In this document: positions 1 through 12,900 of the stretch, in pieces | Position numbering within the stretch: the first letter of the stretch is position 1 | Layout of the letters: every line of letters begins with the position of its first letter | Assembly (NCBI RefSeq): GCF_032854445.1 | Contig: NC_088302.1 | Span: 46,722,521-46,786,520 of the forward strand | Length of the DNA: 64,000 nucleotides | Source: Liolophura sinensis | Lineage: Eukaryota; Mollusca; Polyplacophora; Chitonida; Chitonidae | Reading direction: 5' to 3' | Program-made: the position numbers and the translations under genes | Notes under the pieces: model-generated | What the model was told of the DNA's origin: nothing | The model's input: only the letters and a program-made list of their open reading frames with translations | Databases searched by the model: none

Positions 1-2254
1 GACAAACTCTTCGAAAACGGAGAAGAGGTGAGAAAAAACATAGGACAGAGGCAACTGTATTACAAAATTCATATGCTTAAAATTTGAAAATAATATTCTT
101 ATTTCTTTGGATTTTTCATTGATTTAATATTACTGCCTTTTGTGTCACAGAATATACTTGTTTCGATATAATATATATTTTATTGCCCAGGGGGGTAAAA
201 TTTGGATATATTTCTTCAGAACAGGCATTAAGCGTTCCCAACTTCAAATAATCTTATAATCTGTAAATATTCGTTGAAGTGGCATTTGAAATTTTGACTT
301 GTCCAAACTGGTCTTTTGGAATCGGCCTTAGTTTGCTTAGTCTGGCCAGAATGGAGAAGAGAAAACAGAGATGACTGAGGTCAAGATTGCAATTTCAGTC
401 TTTAAAGTAGCCCTGATACTTCAATCCTTTTGACCGGCATATTATAACTAATAGCTTAGAATTTGGTTATAGCGTGGGTGGCTTTCCAGATAGAGTTCAT
501 CCAAATTAAACATCACGATAATGTTTGCCTTTTACTAACCACATAAGATCATATTTATCTTCATATCTGATCTAATGCTACGGTTTAACTATTCCACGTG
601 AAGCAATTACTTGTCAAGATAACCATCAATCACCATTGTGAATCACATATTCGTATGTAAGCTATGTTCCTGCACGATTAAACAGCAACCATAGACATCC
701 GTTGTTAATGTAAGCAATTATATTTCCTTAATACGAAAATTACAGGTGTGCACATCCACATAGTAAAGTGCATTTGCACGCGCGTTGGTCAAAATAAGAT
801 GGATATAAATCATGCTCGTTCTATCTATCACCTTCAAGTTGTATGCCTGTGTGGAATTGACCAGCCAGATTCTCTGTTCTGTCACCTCACGTTAGCCTTC
901 TTTCCTCGGCGTAGATCCAGGATCAATCCTGGGTCGAGTCACACCTAAGACTTTTAAAGAGGGAGTTGTAACTTCCTCGCTTGGCGTTAAGCATGAAGGG
1001 GATAGTGCAACGACTGGTTGACCCGTATCAGTATAATGGCTCGGGCGAGGAGGCTTCCTTGCCTTCGGTAAGTCGTCTCAGTGAAGCAGCACTAGATAAA
1101 AGAGCAGTGGAAATCCGTCCTGTAATAAGGAGGTACATTACATGCACCCTACGGATTCCTTCGTCGTCATTTGACTAAAAAATGTTGAGCACGACGTTAA
1201 ACCCCAAGCTTTCACGCACTCTATCCCTTGGCAGGTGTACAGAGGATATGTAGACGACGCCCGTAACACGGACAATGCGTGGATAGAGACAAGAGCTATG
1301 AATTACCACGACGACGATGGAACACTGACAGCTGGTTTAAAACTAAGGGTAAATAATTTTGCTTTAAAATCTGTACTAAAAGGTTTTATGGGTATATAAT
1401 ATTACACCGTATATGGCAATATGAATATGTTAGAGAATATTGCGTCACACACTGAGTTTTACTACACTTTACTACACTTACTACATTTATCATTCTATTT
1501 GCGTAATCAGAGCTTCCTGGTTAACGGGGAAGTACATCTTACCTTAACAAGAATCATCCACCAAATGTTTCTGCAAGACCAAAATTATGCTTCATGTTGT
1601 CGAAGTAGCATGATTCTATGTCCAAGTTAATACTTCTTAATATATGGATTTGATGCTCCCTCGCCAACGTCAACTTCGTTACCTGTCACAGTTATTCTCA
1701 AAGTTCACCCAAGGTACATACATTTTTATATTAAATTCATTTATTTATTTATTTCTTTGGTGTTTTACGCCGCACTCAAAAATATTTCACTTATACGTCG
1801 GCCGCAAGTATTATGGTGGGAGGAAACCGCGCAGAGCACGACTTTCCGCACCCAAAGTGCATAGAGGGGATATCATAAATTCTGCAGATTATATGCATAT
1901 TGATTACCTTAACGATCAGTTTAAGTAAACTCGGAATATTAACTCATGAGGGTAAATTTAAGTAGACTTGCAATGATTGCTACCAATCACACCGCTTAAA
2001 TTTTAAGATCTGGTAAATATTAAAACGACAGGGCACACATGCACAACACCACATTTAGTAGCGAACAACCGGCGAGAGAGTTTCTATCCTTAACAGAGGC
2101 GTTGTTAAAATTTCCACAATTCCTCTTTACTTTCTAGGCTGGAAAATCGGAAGATGCTGCTGCATGGTTGACCGTGTGGTCAAGCCTACCACTGCACGCC
2201 AATCATGCATTCATACTGGAGAAAGTGGCCAGTCTGAGAGGATCGTCGTTTTAG
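1..2254 (+). CDS. TRPM2-like gene, last three exons (NUDT9-homology end), 5' part outside window
   Basis: Three coding exons of the ADP-ribose-binding NUDT9-homology domain are visible: 1-27 (DKLFENGEE, then gtgaga), 1235-1348 and 2138-2254, ending in TAG. Phases join without a break. The middle exon carries the NUDT9 hallmark [14 protein letters not shown], and the last contains AGKSEDAAAWL and ends GSSF. Exon lengths of 114 and 117 bp equal those of the matching exons of the minus-strand TRPM2-like gene (5347-5460 and 4513-4629). By my count the residues agree at 30 of 38 and 22 of 38 positions, so this is a paralogue and not an assembly copy. A possible AATAAA lies at 2287-2292. The window alone cannot show whether the upstream part is a full channel or a stand-alone NUDT9-type ADP-ribose hydrolase; the shared exon structure favours a TRPM2-like channel. 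A SINE ends about 20 bp before the acceptor at 1234. Confidence 0.85.
908..1225 (+). mobile_element. SINE-B copy (tRNA-derived, 3' end ACGTTAAACCCCAAGC)
   Basis: It carries the family core gtagatccaggatcaatcc, then gttgtaacttcctcgcttgg, and ends acgacgttaaaccccaagc. The tRNA head is truncated. It sits in the intron before exon 1235-1348 and ends beside the acceptor. Confidence 0.85.
1735..1855 (-). mobile_element. SINE-A, 5'-truncated
   Basis: tttatttatttctttggtgt, core, and aggaaaccgcgcagagc. In the last intron of the plus-strand TRPM2-like gene. Confidence 0.75.
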
Positions 2255-3149
2255 TTCAACGGTTGCCAAAGTTTCCTCAACTCAGCAATAAATAATTTCG
2301 CTGCTATGGTTAACAATTATCTAAGACAATTTGTCACCCATTAACCATTTTATTTAGTCCATTTGTAGGGCTAGAAGCCTACGGAAAACTTACCACAGTT
2401 TATAGACCATGGTGATATACATGTATATCGTACATCAAGCTAGAAGGGAAATCGTTGTATTGTCAGATAAATTATTGTGCTCAATAGATGTTGAATCGTT
2501 TTTCACTCCACCATTTATAACAAGACGCTTATTTATTTCAAGAGTTTTTGGATGTGTTGTTTTTTTTTACAGGGTAAGATATGGTTGAAAATATGGCAAG
2601 TGAAAAACCGATCGTCTTCGACGCAGTGTAGCCATTTGTAATGTCTAATAGAAGAGGACTCATATCAAATATGAGTCCCTGACGAGTATTGTTCTTCCAA
2701 AAAAGAAACTAGTTTTATATTTTAAATATTTTGGCATAGTTTCATATTTGTTCTGCACACTGTTTCCCGATTTATGTCAAGGTGCTGATTTCATCTCATT
2801 TATCATCCTTGCTTCAGATTGGTATTTTGTCTTTTCACATTTTATTCATCATGACAAAGGCCTGGTGTTAAATTTCGTTCACTCTTTGTCACAGATAATC
2901 TTTCGTTGTCTTCCATATCACATTACTGTCGCATCTTTTCTTCATTTGGTGGAATTAAGCCAAGGTTTCTGTTTTACAACACATCTTCCATCTTTTAATG
3001 ATTTCCAATTATTATAAACTCTTTTACTATAATGGTTAAATATTTTATCTGATATTTTTAATGGGTGTTGATGAACAGTAATACCATTTATTCGTAGACT
3101 GATTGTTTAGATTATCAATTAGTTGATACAGATTTAACCCTCCAACTCT

Positions 3150-3340
3150 GGTGGGCCTCGGAGGCCCAGACGATTCAAGTGTTAGCTTGCTGCAACTATG
3201 TGGTCGTAGACCAATGAAATCGCGTGTTCGAATCCAGCTCTGCCTGCTTTGGATGAAGCTTTAAGCCAAAATGTTACTCTCATATGAGTGAACGATTCCT
3301 AAGGACGGTGTTAAACACCATTGAAGTAAACAACGCCTAT
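3150..3340 (+). mobile_element. tRNA-derived SINE (unassigned family)
   Basis: gtggtcgtagaccaatgaaa followed by the B-box-like gcgtgttcgaatccagctct, ending gacggtgttaaacaccattg. A similar layout occurs at 7940-8130. Confidence 0.45.
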
Positions 3341-3450
3341 TGCGAAAGCAGTGCGCCCATACACGCTGTTATTACGAAAGCAGTACGACAATACACGTTT
3401 TTATTACGAAAGCAGTACGACGATACATGTTGTTATTACGAAAACAGGTT
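3335..3450. repeat. 33-bp imperfect tandem repeat, 3-4 copies
   Basis: ttattacgaaagcagtacga caatacacg recurs with small changes. Confidence 0.8.
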
Positions 3451-3831
3451 TTCCATATTTATACGTAATCAAATTTTCATATTTAATAATAAATACTGAT
3501 AAAAAATACTTTGAATGAACAGAGTTTTATTCTGACGTTTGATGAAATGCTACGTATATGTCTGGGTGTTTCAACGAATGATAAAAGTCGGCTGAAAGAA
3601 TGGGTAAGCTGATTTGTTTCTGAGCCGAAGATGGACTGAAATATATAACATCAATGATATTTAGTATATGTGGGTCCACGTTGGACCTCATTGTTTGGTT
3701 TCTTCTGGAGTGTGACTTGCATTATTTATCATGCAAACAAATATGTGAAACGTGCGAGCTGGTTGCTCTTTCGGAATGTAAGAATAAGGCTGTGAGGCCC
3801 ACATTTCTCTTTTCTCAGTTCACCACTGATC

Positions 3832-3942
3832 ACTCTATTTATTTATTTATTTGTTTGTTTGATTGGTGTTTTACGCCGTATTGAAGAATATTTCCCTTAT
3901 ACGACGGCGGTCAGCATTATGGTGGGTGGAAACCGGGCGATC
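3832..3942 (-). mobile_element. SINE-A, 5'-truncated
   Basis: It has the (tttat)n/(ttgt)n tail, gattggtgttttacgccgta and the core up to gggtggaaaccgggcg. Intergenic. Confidence 0.78.
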
Positions 3943-4244
3943 CGCTCTAATATAACAAGCAAATTTGACTGCATCGGGATCCATTCCATCGCTAAAAAAA
4001 GTAAGCGAGCCAAATGACTAACTTACGTATGTCAATTTAAATCTTTAATTTGACTAACCTCCGAGTCAACTGACTCACTTCCTTTGCCCAACCATATAGG
4101 TTAGTAATTTGACTAGACATGTTAGTCATTACATTGATTCTCAGATTGGTTATTCATGCAGTCTTTATGCAGATAATGTACTGCACGATACACGGCAGTA
4201 CATCCTTATCATGAAGGCCCAATATTTATTTTTCGCGACTGACT

Positions 4245-4612
4245 CAGTGGTTTAACTCTTTAGGGAGTTTAACCCGATAGCCACGTGAGGTCCTATTGTG
4301 CACGGTATCATGGGTGATAGACAATAAGTGTTCACCATAAAACCTCATTCTTAAGCTCAGTGTCTGACTCCAAGGTAACACAGTGGTTTTACACCAACGG
4401 GGTTCAACTCTCTTTCACGGTATGTGCCTCACCACTAAACAGTGATTGGATTCCGTAATTGTCCGAGGTTCTATACTACACCGTACCCGGTGGTGTGAAC
4501 AATAAGTATTCATCATAAAGCCGCATCCTTCAACTCGGCCACTCGCTCCAGGATAAAACAGTGGTTTGACTGCATCGGTATTTTGGACCACACCGGAAGC
4601 CAAGCTACAGCG
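4245..4612. repeat. tandem duplication (178 bp) of the terminal TRPM2-like exon end and 3'UTR
   Basis: tcataaagccgcatccttca at 4513 (stop-codon region) matches ccataaaacctcattcttaa at 4335, and cagtggtttgactgcatcgg at 4559 matches cagtggttttacaccaacgg at 4381. About 65 nt of coding sequence are included. A partial third copy begins near 4245. Confidence 0.85.
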
Positions 4613-6820
4613 TCTTCTGTTTTGCCCGCCTGAAATACAAATGTTTGTTGTATGTACCTTTGTTATCCGGTTATGGAGCGTCAAAATGACACAACAAGAA
4701 AATAATTTGTAAGGCAAAAATAATACTCTTTCAAAAGTGTTACAATAAAAACACTTAAGAGGTACAAATATGATTTTGACCTATTTATTGGTAATTTATA
4801 TACTCAGTTCATGACCCCATTTGTATTTATCTAGGCCTACATGGTCCATACATTTCTAATAAGACTGTCATAAAATGGATGACATGTATAAATCTGTTAT
4901 AAATCTTTCACAGATTAAACCTGGTACTTTGTACTGATTATGGCAAAATGTCCAGCGACATTCGATGGATGATTACCTCCGTGATCCCTTTAAAAAGATT
5001 TCTGACTTCCTTCAAGATGTTGTTTTTAATGTCACGCCTTTGCACTCTTCATGTTGTACCTCTTAAATTATTTTGTTAAACCTTTTCAGCTTTGTTTCAT
5101 GCAAACTTAACCACTGTTTACAGCACTTTTTTTATCTTTTTATTGTTTACATAGCATATGTTAGCCTAGAACGGGTTAGTCGAAGAAATAGCACAATCCC
5201 AAACTTTCGAATACTTCATTTGCCGTACACCTTGGCCGATGGAATATCTCACAAGATTCCGGCATTATATATGGAGATTCATTTCCCTCACAAAATTGAA
5301 CAAGAAACTAGACATTATCCACAGTAAGAAACTAAACAGAGCTTACCCTCAATTTCAAATTTCTCGTCAAAGATCCGTCTTCATCATGATAATTAATGGC
5401 AACGGTTTCAATCCAGGCATTGTCTGTGTTCCGCTCATCGTCCACATAACCTCTGTAAATCTGTCAGGCAAGTGAAACGATGACGTCATGATTCAACAGG
5501 CGTGTGTAGATCTGACTAATGTAACAGTCACATAATTTGAGGGGTCAAAACATAAATCTGTCATAATATGTAGTTCGGGGAAATTCCTAAATCAGCATTG
5601 ATGTGGAGGCAAAGTGCACTTTACTATGGTCTCTATATGTGGATTCACACTGAGACGAAATGTGACTTGTAAACATAATCCAGTGGGACCTAGTGACAGA
5701 AATCCCAGCAGCTATAGATAAGCTCGCAATACCAGTCATCAATTTCACAGTAAAAATGTACTGAGATCAGCTCCTAAACGTGTTGAAATTCTGAAAATGA
5801 AATCAAAGACCAGAGCAGCATGACTAGCTTATCTCAGTGCTGCGGATCTCAGTACGATCCGGATGTCTGACAGTGAAAACTCCAACTTATATTAGTATTT
5901 TAGGACATGCGATCCGCCAATGTCTGATAGTGAAAACTCCAGCTTACAGTTAAAATGTATCGATTTCAGCTTCTCAACTTATGTTGAAATTCTGAAAATG
6001 AAATCGAAGGCCTGGGACAAGTTTCACAAAGCGGCGTACGACATTTTTTATCGTACATTTGTCGTACGATATTTTTGTACGTCATTATCATCGTACCATT
6101 GTCCTATACGTGCGATCATCGTACATGTACGACATCTTGTGCCCAGACAGCTTATCTCGGTATTTAGGACAGAAGATCCGGCAATGTCTGACAATGGTAT
6201 GTCTAGCTTACGTCACTGCTTTGGGACAGAAGATCCGGCAATGTCTGACAATGGTATGTCTAGCTTACGTCACTGCTTTGGGACAGAAGATCCGGCAATG
6301 TCTTCCTAGTGGCATGTCTAGTCTACTTCAGCGCTTTTGGACAGAAAATCGGGCAATGGATTGTGGCATCTCTATCTTACCTCAATGGTTTGGTAAAGGA
6401 GATCCGGCAATGTCTGATAGTCGTATGACTAGTCTACCTCAGCGGTTTTGGACAGAGGATCCGGCAATGTCTGATAGTGGTAAAGCTTACCTCTGTTCCC
6501 TGAGACAGAAGATCCGGCAATATCTGCAGCCCCAGATCGTCCGTGTCATCCTCGCCAGCCATAGCCTCTTCCACGAAACGTCGCCTCACAGCCTGATCAA
6601 CGCTCTCCCCAGAGTACAGAAATCCCTGAATCAGCATTCATGAAACATTGCTTCACATTTGTACAAACCCATGTAGGCATCCAAGTTGAAATCTGGAAAG
6701 TTGCCGTTCTGGCTCGGGTCATTAATCTTCTAGTATTTCGCTTTTTGTCATTTTTATAGAAAAATAGCAAATCACAGATGTTATTCATTCACACTGTCAT
6801 TCATTACAGCGGGCTCGTTT

Positions 6821-6916
<96 letters not shown>

Positions 6917-9900
6917 GAAGTCTTTTCATCAAACTTCTTATCCAGAACCGCTTATCCGATCGCCGTGAAATATAATGTGCACGTGGGCATGTAATGGAGC
7001 TGTAAAGTTTTAAAGATTTATTTAAGTCGGCTGCTACGTTTGCAGTAGGTTTAATAAGTCACGGGACGACCATTTTTTTAAATGTGAAACTTAAGCCGTT
7101 TGTCCTGCTGGGGACGACTCTGGTGTTAAGTTTTCCTATAATGTAAAACTGCAAGAAAATCTCGTTTTTTGTTGTTTTTTTTTTCTTAAATAAAATAAAA
7201 TTGGGCAGCCCTAATAACAAGCTTTAGAGCATACGGTGGTCGAAATGTAGCAAAATGACTATTACCACATATAGTACATACATGTAGTATTTAATGCATA
7301 TAACACAATGCTTTCGCAATGGAGAACAGTCTTCTACGCGGATTGCTAATAAATATCGAGCTCACCTAAGGGGCCTGTGTTTTGACTTGATACTACACGT
7401 TTAAGGATTGGAGTGGTAACAGGGCTGTTTTTGTTGCTGTAACCTTTAGGTCTACATCAGTGGATATGAGAAACAGAATTTCATTAACTCAACCAAATGC
7501 CATCAAGCTAATAGCACTTGTAGGGCTGTGCGTCTAAAATACCAGCAGTTCTGACTTTATTCGTCACTGTTGCAACATCGATTTGCCTTGAAACTGATTT
7601 TACTCAACCAGAAGATGATGAAAAGCATTGGTGAAGACTGCTTGAAAGCCGTGAAACTGCATGCAGCTTTAATAGTTACAGAGATCACAAACATGACACA
7701 ACCTGTCTGCCTTGTGTCCCTATGCCTCCTGCTCTTGTCTCCTAAATAATTGTGCAAATTTCCCTTATATATTTTAAAACACGAAGGAGTTCAACAGTTG
7801 CCAGCTGTAAATTAAGTCTAAAGTTTGAAGGCTGTAGAAAATTTAAGCAATCTACATTTTATATAAAACCGTTTAATTGCTATTACGGATGGAAAATCTG
7901 TTACCATGTCATCTTAGACACAAGGCAGACAAGCAACGTGTTCTTGTCGTCGGAGTTGAGCGACCCATGACCAAAGAGCTAGCTGTTTCGAATCCTACCA
8001 TCGCCGATTTGGCTAGGGCTCTAAGCCAGTAACTTTGACGAAGCACATTGTTTTATTTCTGGCACGCCTGCTTCCGCCAACCATAACCCTGGTCGCTGTC
8101 GAATTAATGAAAATTCCTTGATTTACGGAGTCAATCATATGAACACAAAAATCCAGGTTTTACCACATACCCCGGTAAGGCCCAGTGCTTGTTATCATGT
8201 CTCCGGACCGCCACAAACTCTAGTACAGGTTTGCCCTCTCTCTTTACAACTTCCCCACGTTCGTCACACTTCCACCTGTACAAATATACGGTCGTCAGTG
8301 TTTGATTGGTAATTATAATCTTGGCTAGTGACCTCTGGGGTCATTAGTTGGACAACCGATTATTACTGCTTATTATGTAAAAAGCTAATACAACAATTGA
8401 TCGTGAAATGATTGGCTGGTGTGAGAAATAGGCAAGCCTAGGCTATACGTTGCCTAAGCTGAATTTTAGATATGTCACATTTATTCAAATGTGACCAAGC
8501 CTATCTCCACTGCCAACCAATCTGCGATTTTGCATCAGTTTCACATGTATCCGCAGTATAGCACCCAAACACAGCACCCAAATACATACGGATTCAACAT
8601 TGTTAGCATACAATAAATCCTTTGAAAATTTGACGTGGAAACAATTGTTCATAGTACATAAGATTGCTGTTGTAAAGACTTAAATTACGATTTCATGACA
8701 ACACAAAAAAGGAAAAAAAATGTGAGGTGTGATAAATGGCATTACCAGGTAAACCGAAATCAACGTTTGGTTTATGTCACGAAATTTTGCAAACAATACT
8801 AAATCAGTTTTCGTTTATAAAAGCCGCGTAATGATAAAACCAAAGTAATGTACTTAGATAGTCAGGTAAATATTGTCGAGATATAAAGTTGCCTTCCATA
8901 ACCGATAACCTCCGCCTGCGATCAATCCATGTACTTGTTTCTGTTTCTTTTAACGTAACACATAAAAAAGCAGAAGTCAAGCATGTACATACGTTAATGG
9001 TGGATAATGTGTGATTAAAGCTCAACTGTTCAAGCTATATATGTGGACAAAGTCTTACACGTACCTGGTGACAATGGGATCAGCTGCATGGTTAGGCCCC
9101 CATCGGCCCAAACAACCCCGCCCCTGAAGTCCTGTCCGTCCGATGGGGTTAAGAGGGTGGCCCCGCTCGTCCACCACGTACTCTCCCTGATAACTGACGC
9201 GATTCACTCCGATGTCTTTATCAAAGCCATTCCACGAGTAGTTCGTTGACCTGCCATAAGAAACATTTCTTGGTCAGTTTTGAGCTGTGGTTGATATTGA
9301 TACCTATACTCTGTTTCAGCTGTAATCGACCACATACATGTCAGCCAAAGGGTCAAAGTTCAATGTTTATGCATAGTTCAGTAAAACGTCCAATATATCA
9401 CTTCCTGTCAAAAATAAGTCAGTGACCTGCCATAAGAAACATTTCTTGGTCAGTTTCGAGCTGTGGTTGACGTTGTTAGCCAAACTCTGTTTCAGCTATA
9501 ATCGACCACATACATGTCAGCCAAAGGGTCAAAGTTCAATGTTTATGCATAGTTCAGTAAAACGTCCAACTTTGCTATATATCACTTCCTGTCAAAAATA
9601 AGTCAGTGAAACTTGTCGAAGTCTGAGACCCTCGAACGAGCCCAAATGTCGACAGTCCAAAACATTGAGATAATCTCTAAAGTGGTGAAGACTTCTTACC
9701 CATCTATCTCTCCGTCCGCCCAAAGCGGGTTCTGCCGGACGATGTCACTTGTAAAGTTTACAGGGTTGTAGGAAGAAAATGGGTCCTAGAAAACGAAAGG
9801 CAAAATTGTTGCACTTTACGCTGATTGATTGGTGTATATCAGTTCTCGTTTATGATGGCGGCCAATTTCTTCTGTAGAGTAGACTGGAGTAACCAAGGTA

Positions 9901-12900
9901 AACCACTGAATGGATTTGAAAGGTAACTGATAAACTTAAAACGGCTTGGCCTACCTCCCAAGCCGCGTAGTTGTCGGGGACCTCTGCTCTAGAAATGTTT
10001 GTTCCCGGATAGGGTGAGAGCCTCGACTTGAGTGTCACCAGGTCAGCTGTGTCCACAGATGTCGTCTGTCGGAAGTAAACTGCCCTGCCGCCTTCCAGCA
10101 TCGTCCCTCCGTCCGCGTCTGCTCCTGAAGCCGCACAAGAGGATAAGATGAATTACCCATGACCTCGGTTGGTAGAGTTTTTGATTTCGTATGTGGACAT
10201 CTTAGTTTAAACCCAAGTGTGAGCCGCAGAGTAATTCCTTAAACTATTACACAAATACTATCACTGATAACAACTCAGAAATACTTAATACTAACCACCA
10301 TTTTTCTGCTCCGCTTTTTATTTCAACCAAAACTACTCCGCATAGTGTGTTGGACTTTTATTTATTGGTAAGTTGCAGTTATGTTTACCAAACTAACATA
10401 ATTATAAAACATATCTAAAAAACAATTTTTTAAAGTGTTGTATACCTTAATATAAGTCCTCAAACAAGCCATACTGCTATTTAATACAGCCTGTGCGGTT
10501 TCGGATAAGGAGACACAAAGTAAATCCTTCAGCACAATAAATAAATCCTTCAGACATTTTATCTGAGTTACAGACAGTTCGGTGTACATTTAGTCATAAT
10601 GACACATAGATACAATGAAATGCTGCAGGAAAAAGACTATCGCTCCTCTGCGGCGAAACCAGCCCCGATAGCACAGTTGGTAGAGCTTCGGCAGCGGTAG
10701 ATCCAGGGTCAATCCTGGGTCGAGTCACACCTAAGACTTAAAGGAGGAAGTTGTAACTTCCTCGCTTGGCGTTTAGCATGAAGGGGATAGTGCAACGACT
10801 GGTTGACCCGTATCAGTATAATGGCTCGGGCGGGGCCACTTACTTTCCTTCGGTAAGTCGTCTCAGTAGATAAAGAGCGGTGGAAATCCGTCCTGTAAAA
10901 AGGAAGCACATTACATGCACTCTAAGGATTCCTTCGTCGTCGCATGACTGAAAAATTGCTAAGTAAGCAAGCACTCACTCACTCACTCATTCACTCAACC
11001 AGTGGTGATACCTGTACTGTTGCAAAAGAAGAATAGCATTTCTGGTTGTTTTGCACAACAATGTGTGCCCGTTTTGGGACGTCAAGGAGAAAACCGTCCC
11101 CCTCTACCCTCACGACAACGCTTACAACAAGGATTATAATCTGAGCTTATACCTTTTTCGTCTGCAGTCATGGTGATGGATGGTACCTGTTGTGGTAACG
11201 CCTGTCCTGTCACAACGTTCTGATCGCATAACGCCTTAATCAACCAGTCCAGGGAGCTTTGCATTTCTCTAACCTAACGGGTAAAAAACAAAGATTTACA
11301 ATAGATGAAGTCTAATGTTTATTTTGATTGCAGCTTAACGTCATACTCAAGAATTTGTCACTAATACGACGGCAGTCATTTTTATGGAGACAGGGTGCAG
11401 GGGGTTAACCCACCGACCTTAGGCAAGTTACTGACGAACTTTCCCACATGTGACATAGATATGCACACCATATTGGTATTAACGAACGTTAGATTGTGCA
11501 AACTGCAATATGAGCGTCGTCGACTCCTTATTACCACAATAAAGGCCCCACAAGCAATAAGAGCATTAAACACCATTCTTAGCCTCTGCTTTAAACGATG
11601 TTTATCCCATTTTCACAGCAATTTCGACCACGGACATACCTCTTTTGTGTAGAAAACTAAATTTATCGCCGATATATTTTTCTCGGTTACACGGAAATGC
11701 AAAATACTCCATCTTCACAGAATCTGTTACTTTAAATTGTAAATTCTGATCCTGAATGCTTCCCCATATTTTCACCCATTCGACACTTTAAAAAACCCAT
11801 TTTGAAATCCCAAAATGTTGGCTGTAATCAAATTCCACAGAAGCCTAAGGCTGTCTTATCAATCTATTAGCTGTATCTAATGCCTAACGGTTATTAGATA
11901 CGTTAAGTCCTGCTTTGGAAACAGATATTCCAAAGATGAATGTAATAGGCCAGAGTTATGTTGTACATGTATGATGTAAAAAAAAAACGTTTCCATGGTG
12001 ATATTATAAGAATGGTAATTAACATGCAACATAGTTATATATGTTTTCTTGTACATCACCGGAAACTCCTTACGCTTCTTCTAATTTACTACAATGCTCG
12101 AATACTCAAATTCAGTGAAAGTCATTTTAAGTGATGTTAGTTTAATTCAAACCCTTTCCAAAAACACAAAAAGAATTCCTACCGCACCTGTGATTCCAGC
12201 CTTGTGACATTCTGTGACAGGGTTCTAACGTTAGGGGGCTTTGTGGACAACCCGAATTTAGTGACATCTCCGCCTGAAACTCCGAAAATGTCCACGAATG
12301 CTAGATGCTCTCGTATGTCGTCTACTTTCGATACAAGGGTTTCAACGCTGGTGAAAAATGATATTACAAGCAAATGTATGAATTAATAGCATATCAGAGA
12401 TATTCATTCCATATTTCACGACTGTATTACATACAGAGAAGGTCGGTTCGTCGTGGGGGACACATCGGCCATTCGCAAGCACATTTCAAAGTTCCAGACA
12501 AGCTTAGAGTGTGCACCAATCTTGGGATTTGAACACATTATATATCTTAAATGTTAGAGGCCTCTGGCAAAAAATATGTATACTTTACTCGTCGGCCAAA
12601 TATATCATTTATGCAAATGTATCCATGTCACCTGCTTCTCGCAGTAGACACCCTGCACCACTCATTCTGGCCTGGTTCTCCACACCCATTCAATCCCAAT
12701 CCTCTATACACCGTGGCAGCCACTCTATCTCTGTTCTTCTAGTTCTGGCTTGGTTCCCCTACCCCCACTCACCCCCTCTCAATCATCTGTTTTCCGCGGC
12801 AGCCACCCTGTATCACTCATTCTACTCTGGTTCCCCACATTTCCAAACCACTTCTCAATCACCTATCAACCACCTGTTTAACGTGGCCGCCTCCCTGTAC

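Larger units (their letters stand above)
2255..4512. other. intergenic space between tail-to-tail TRPM2-like genes
   Basis: It holds two poly(A) signal candidates (2287-2292 plus, 4225-4230 minus), a tRNA-like SINE, a SINE-A piece, the 33-bp repeat and the duplicated end of the minus gene. I see no further gene. Confidence 0.7.

Noticed and set aside
6059-6643. 194-codon plus-strand frame
   Set aside because: It crosses the Nudix-exon repeat array and the antisense of exon 30.
6778-6975. Poly-IY frames, also at 52217-52504
   Set aside because: They are translations of (TA)n microsatellites.
8164-8171. gtatgt donor after ALPG in exon 29
   Set aside because: It is the stronger-looking site and gives the family-like length, but it breaks phase with exon 30. 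The gtaaaa donor a few bases further keeps phase.
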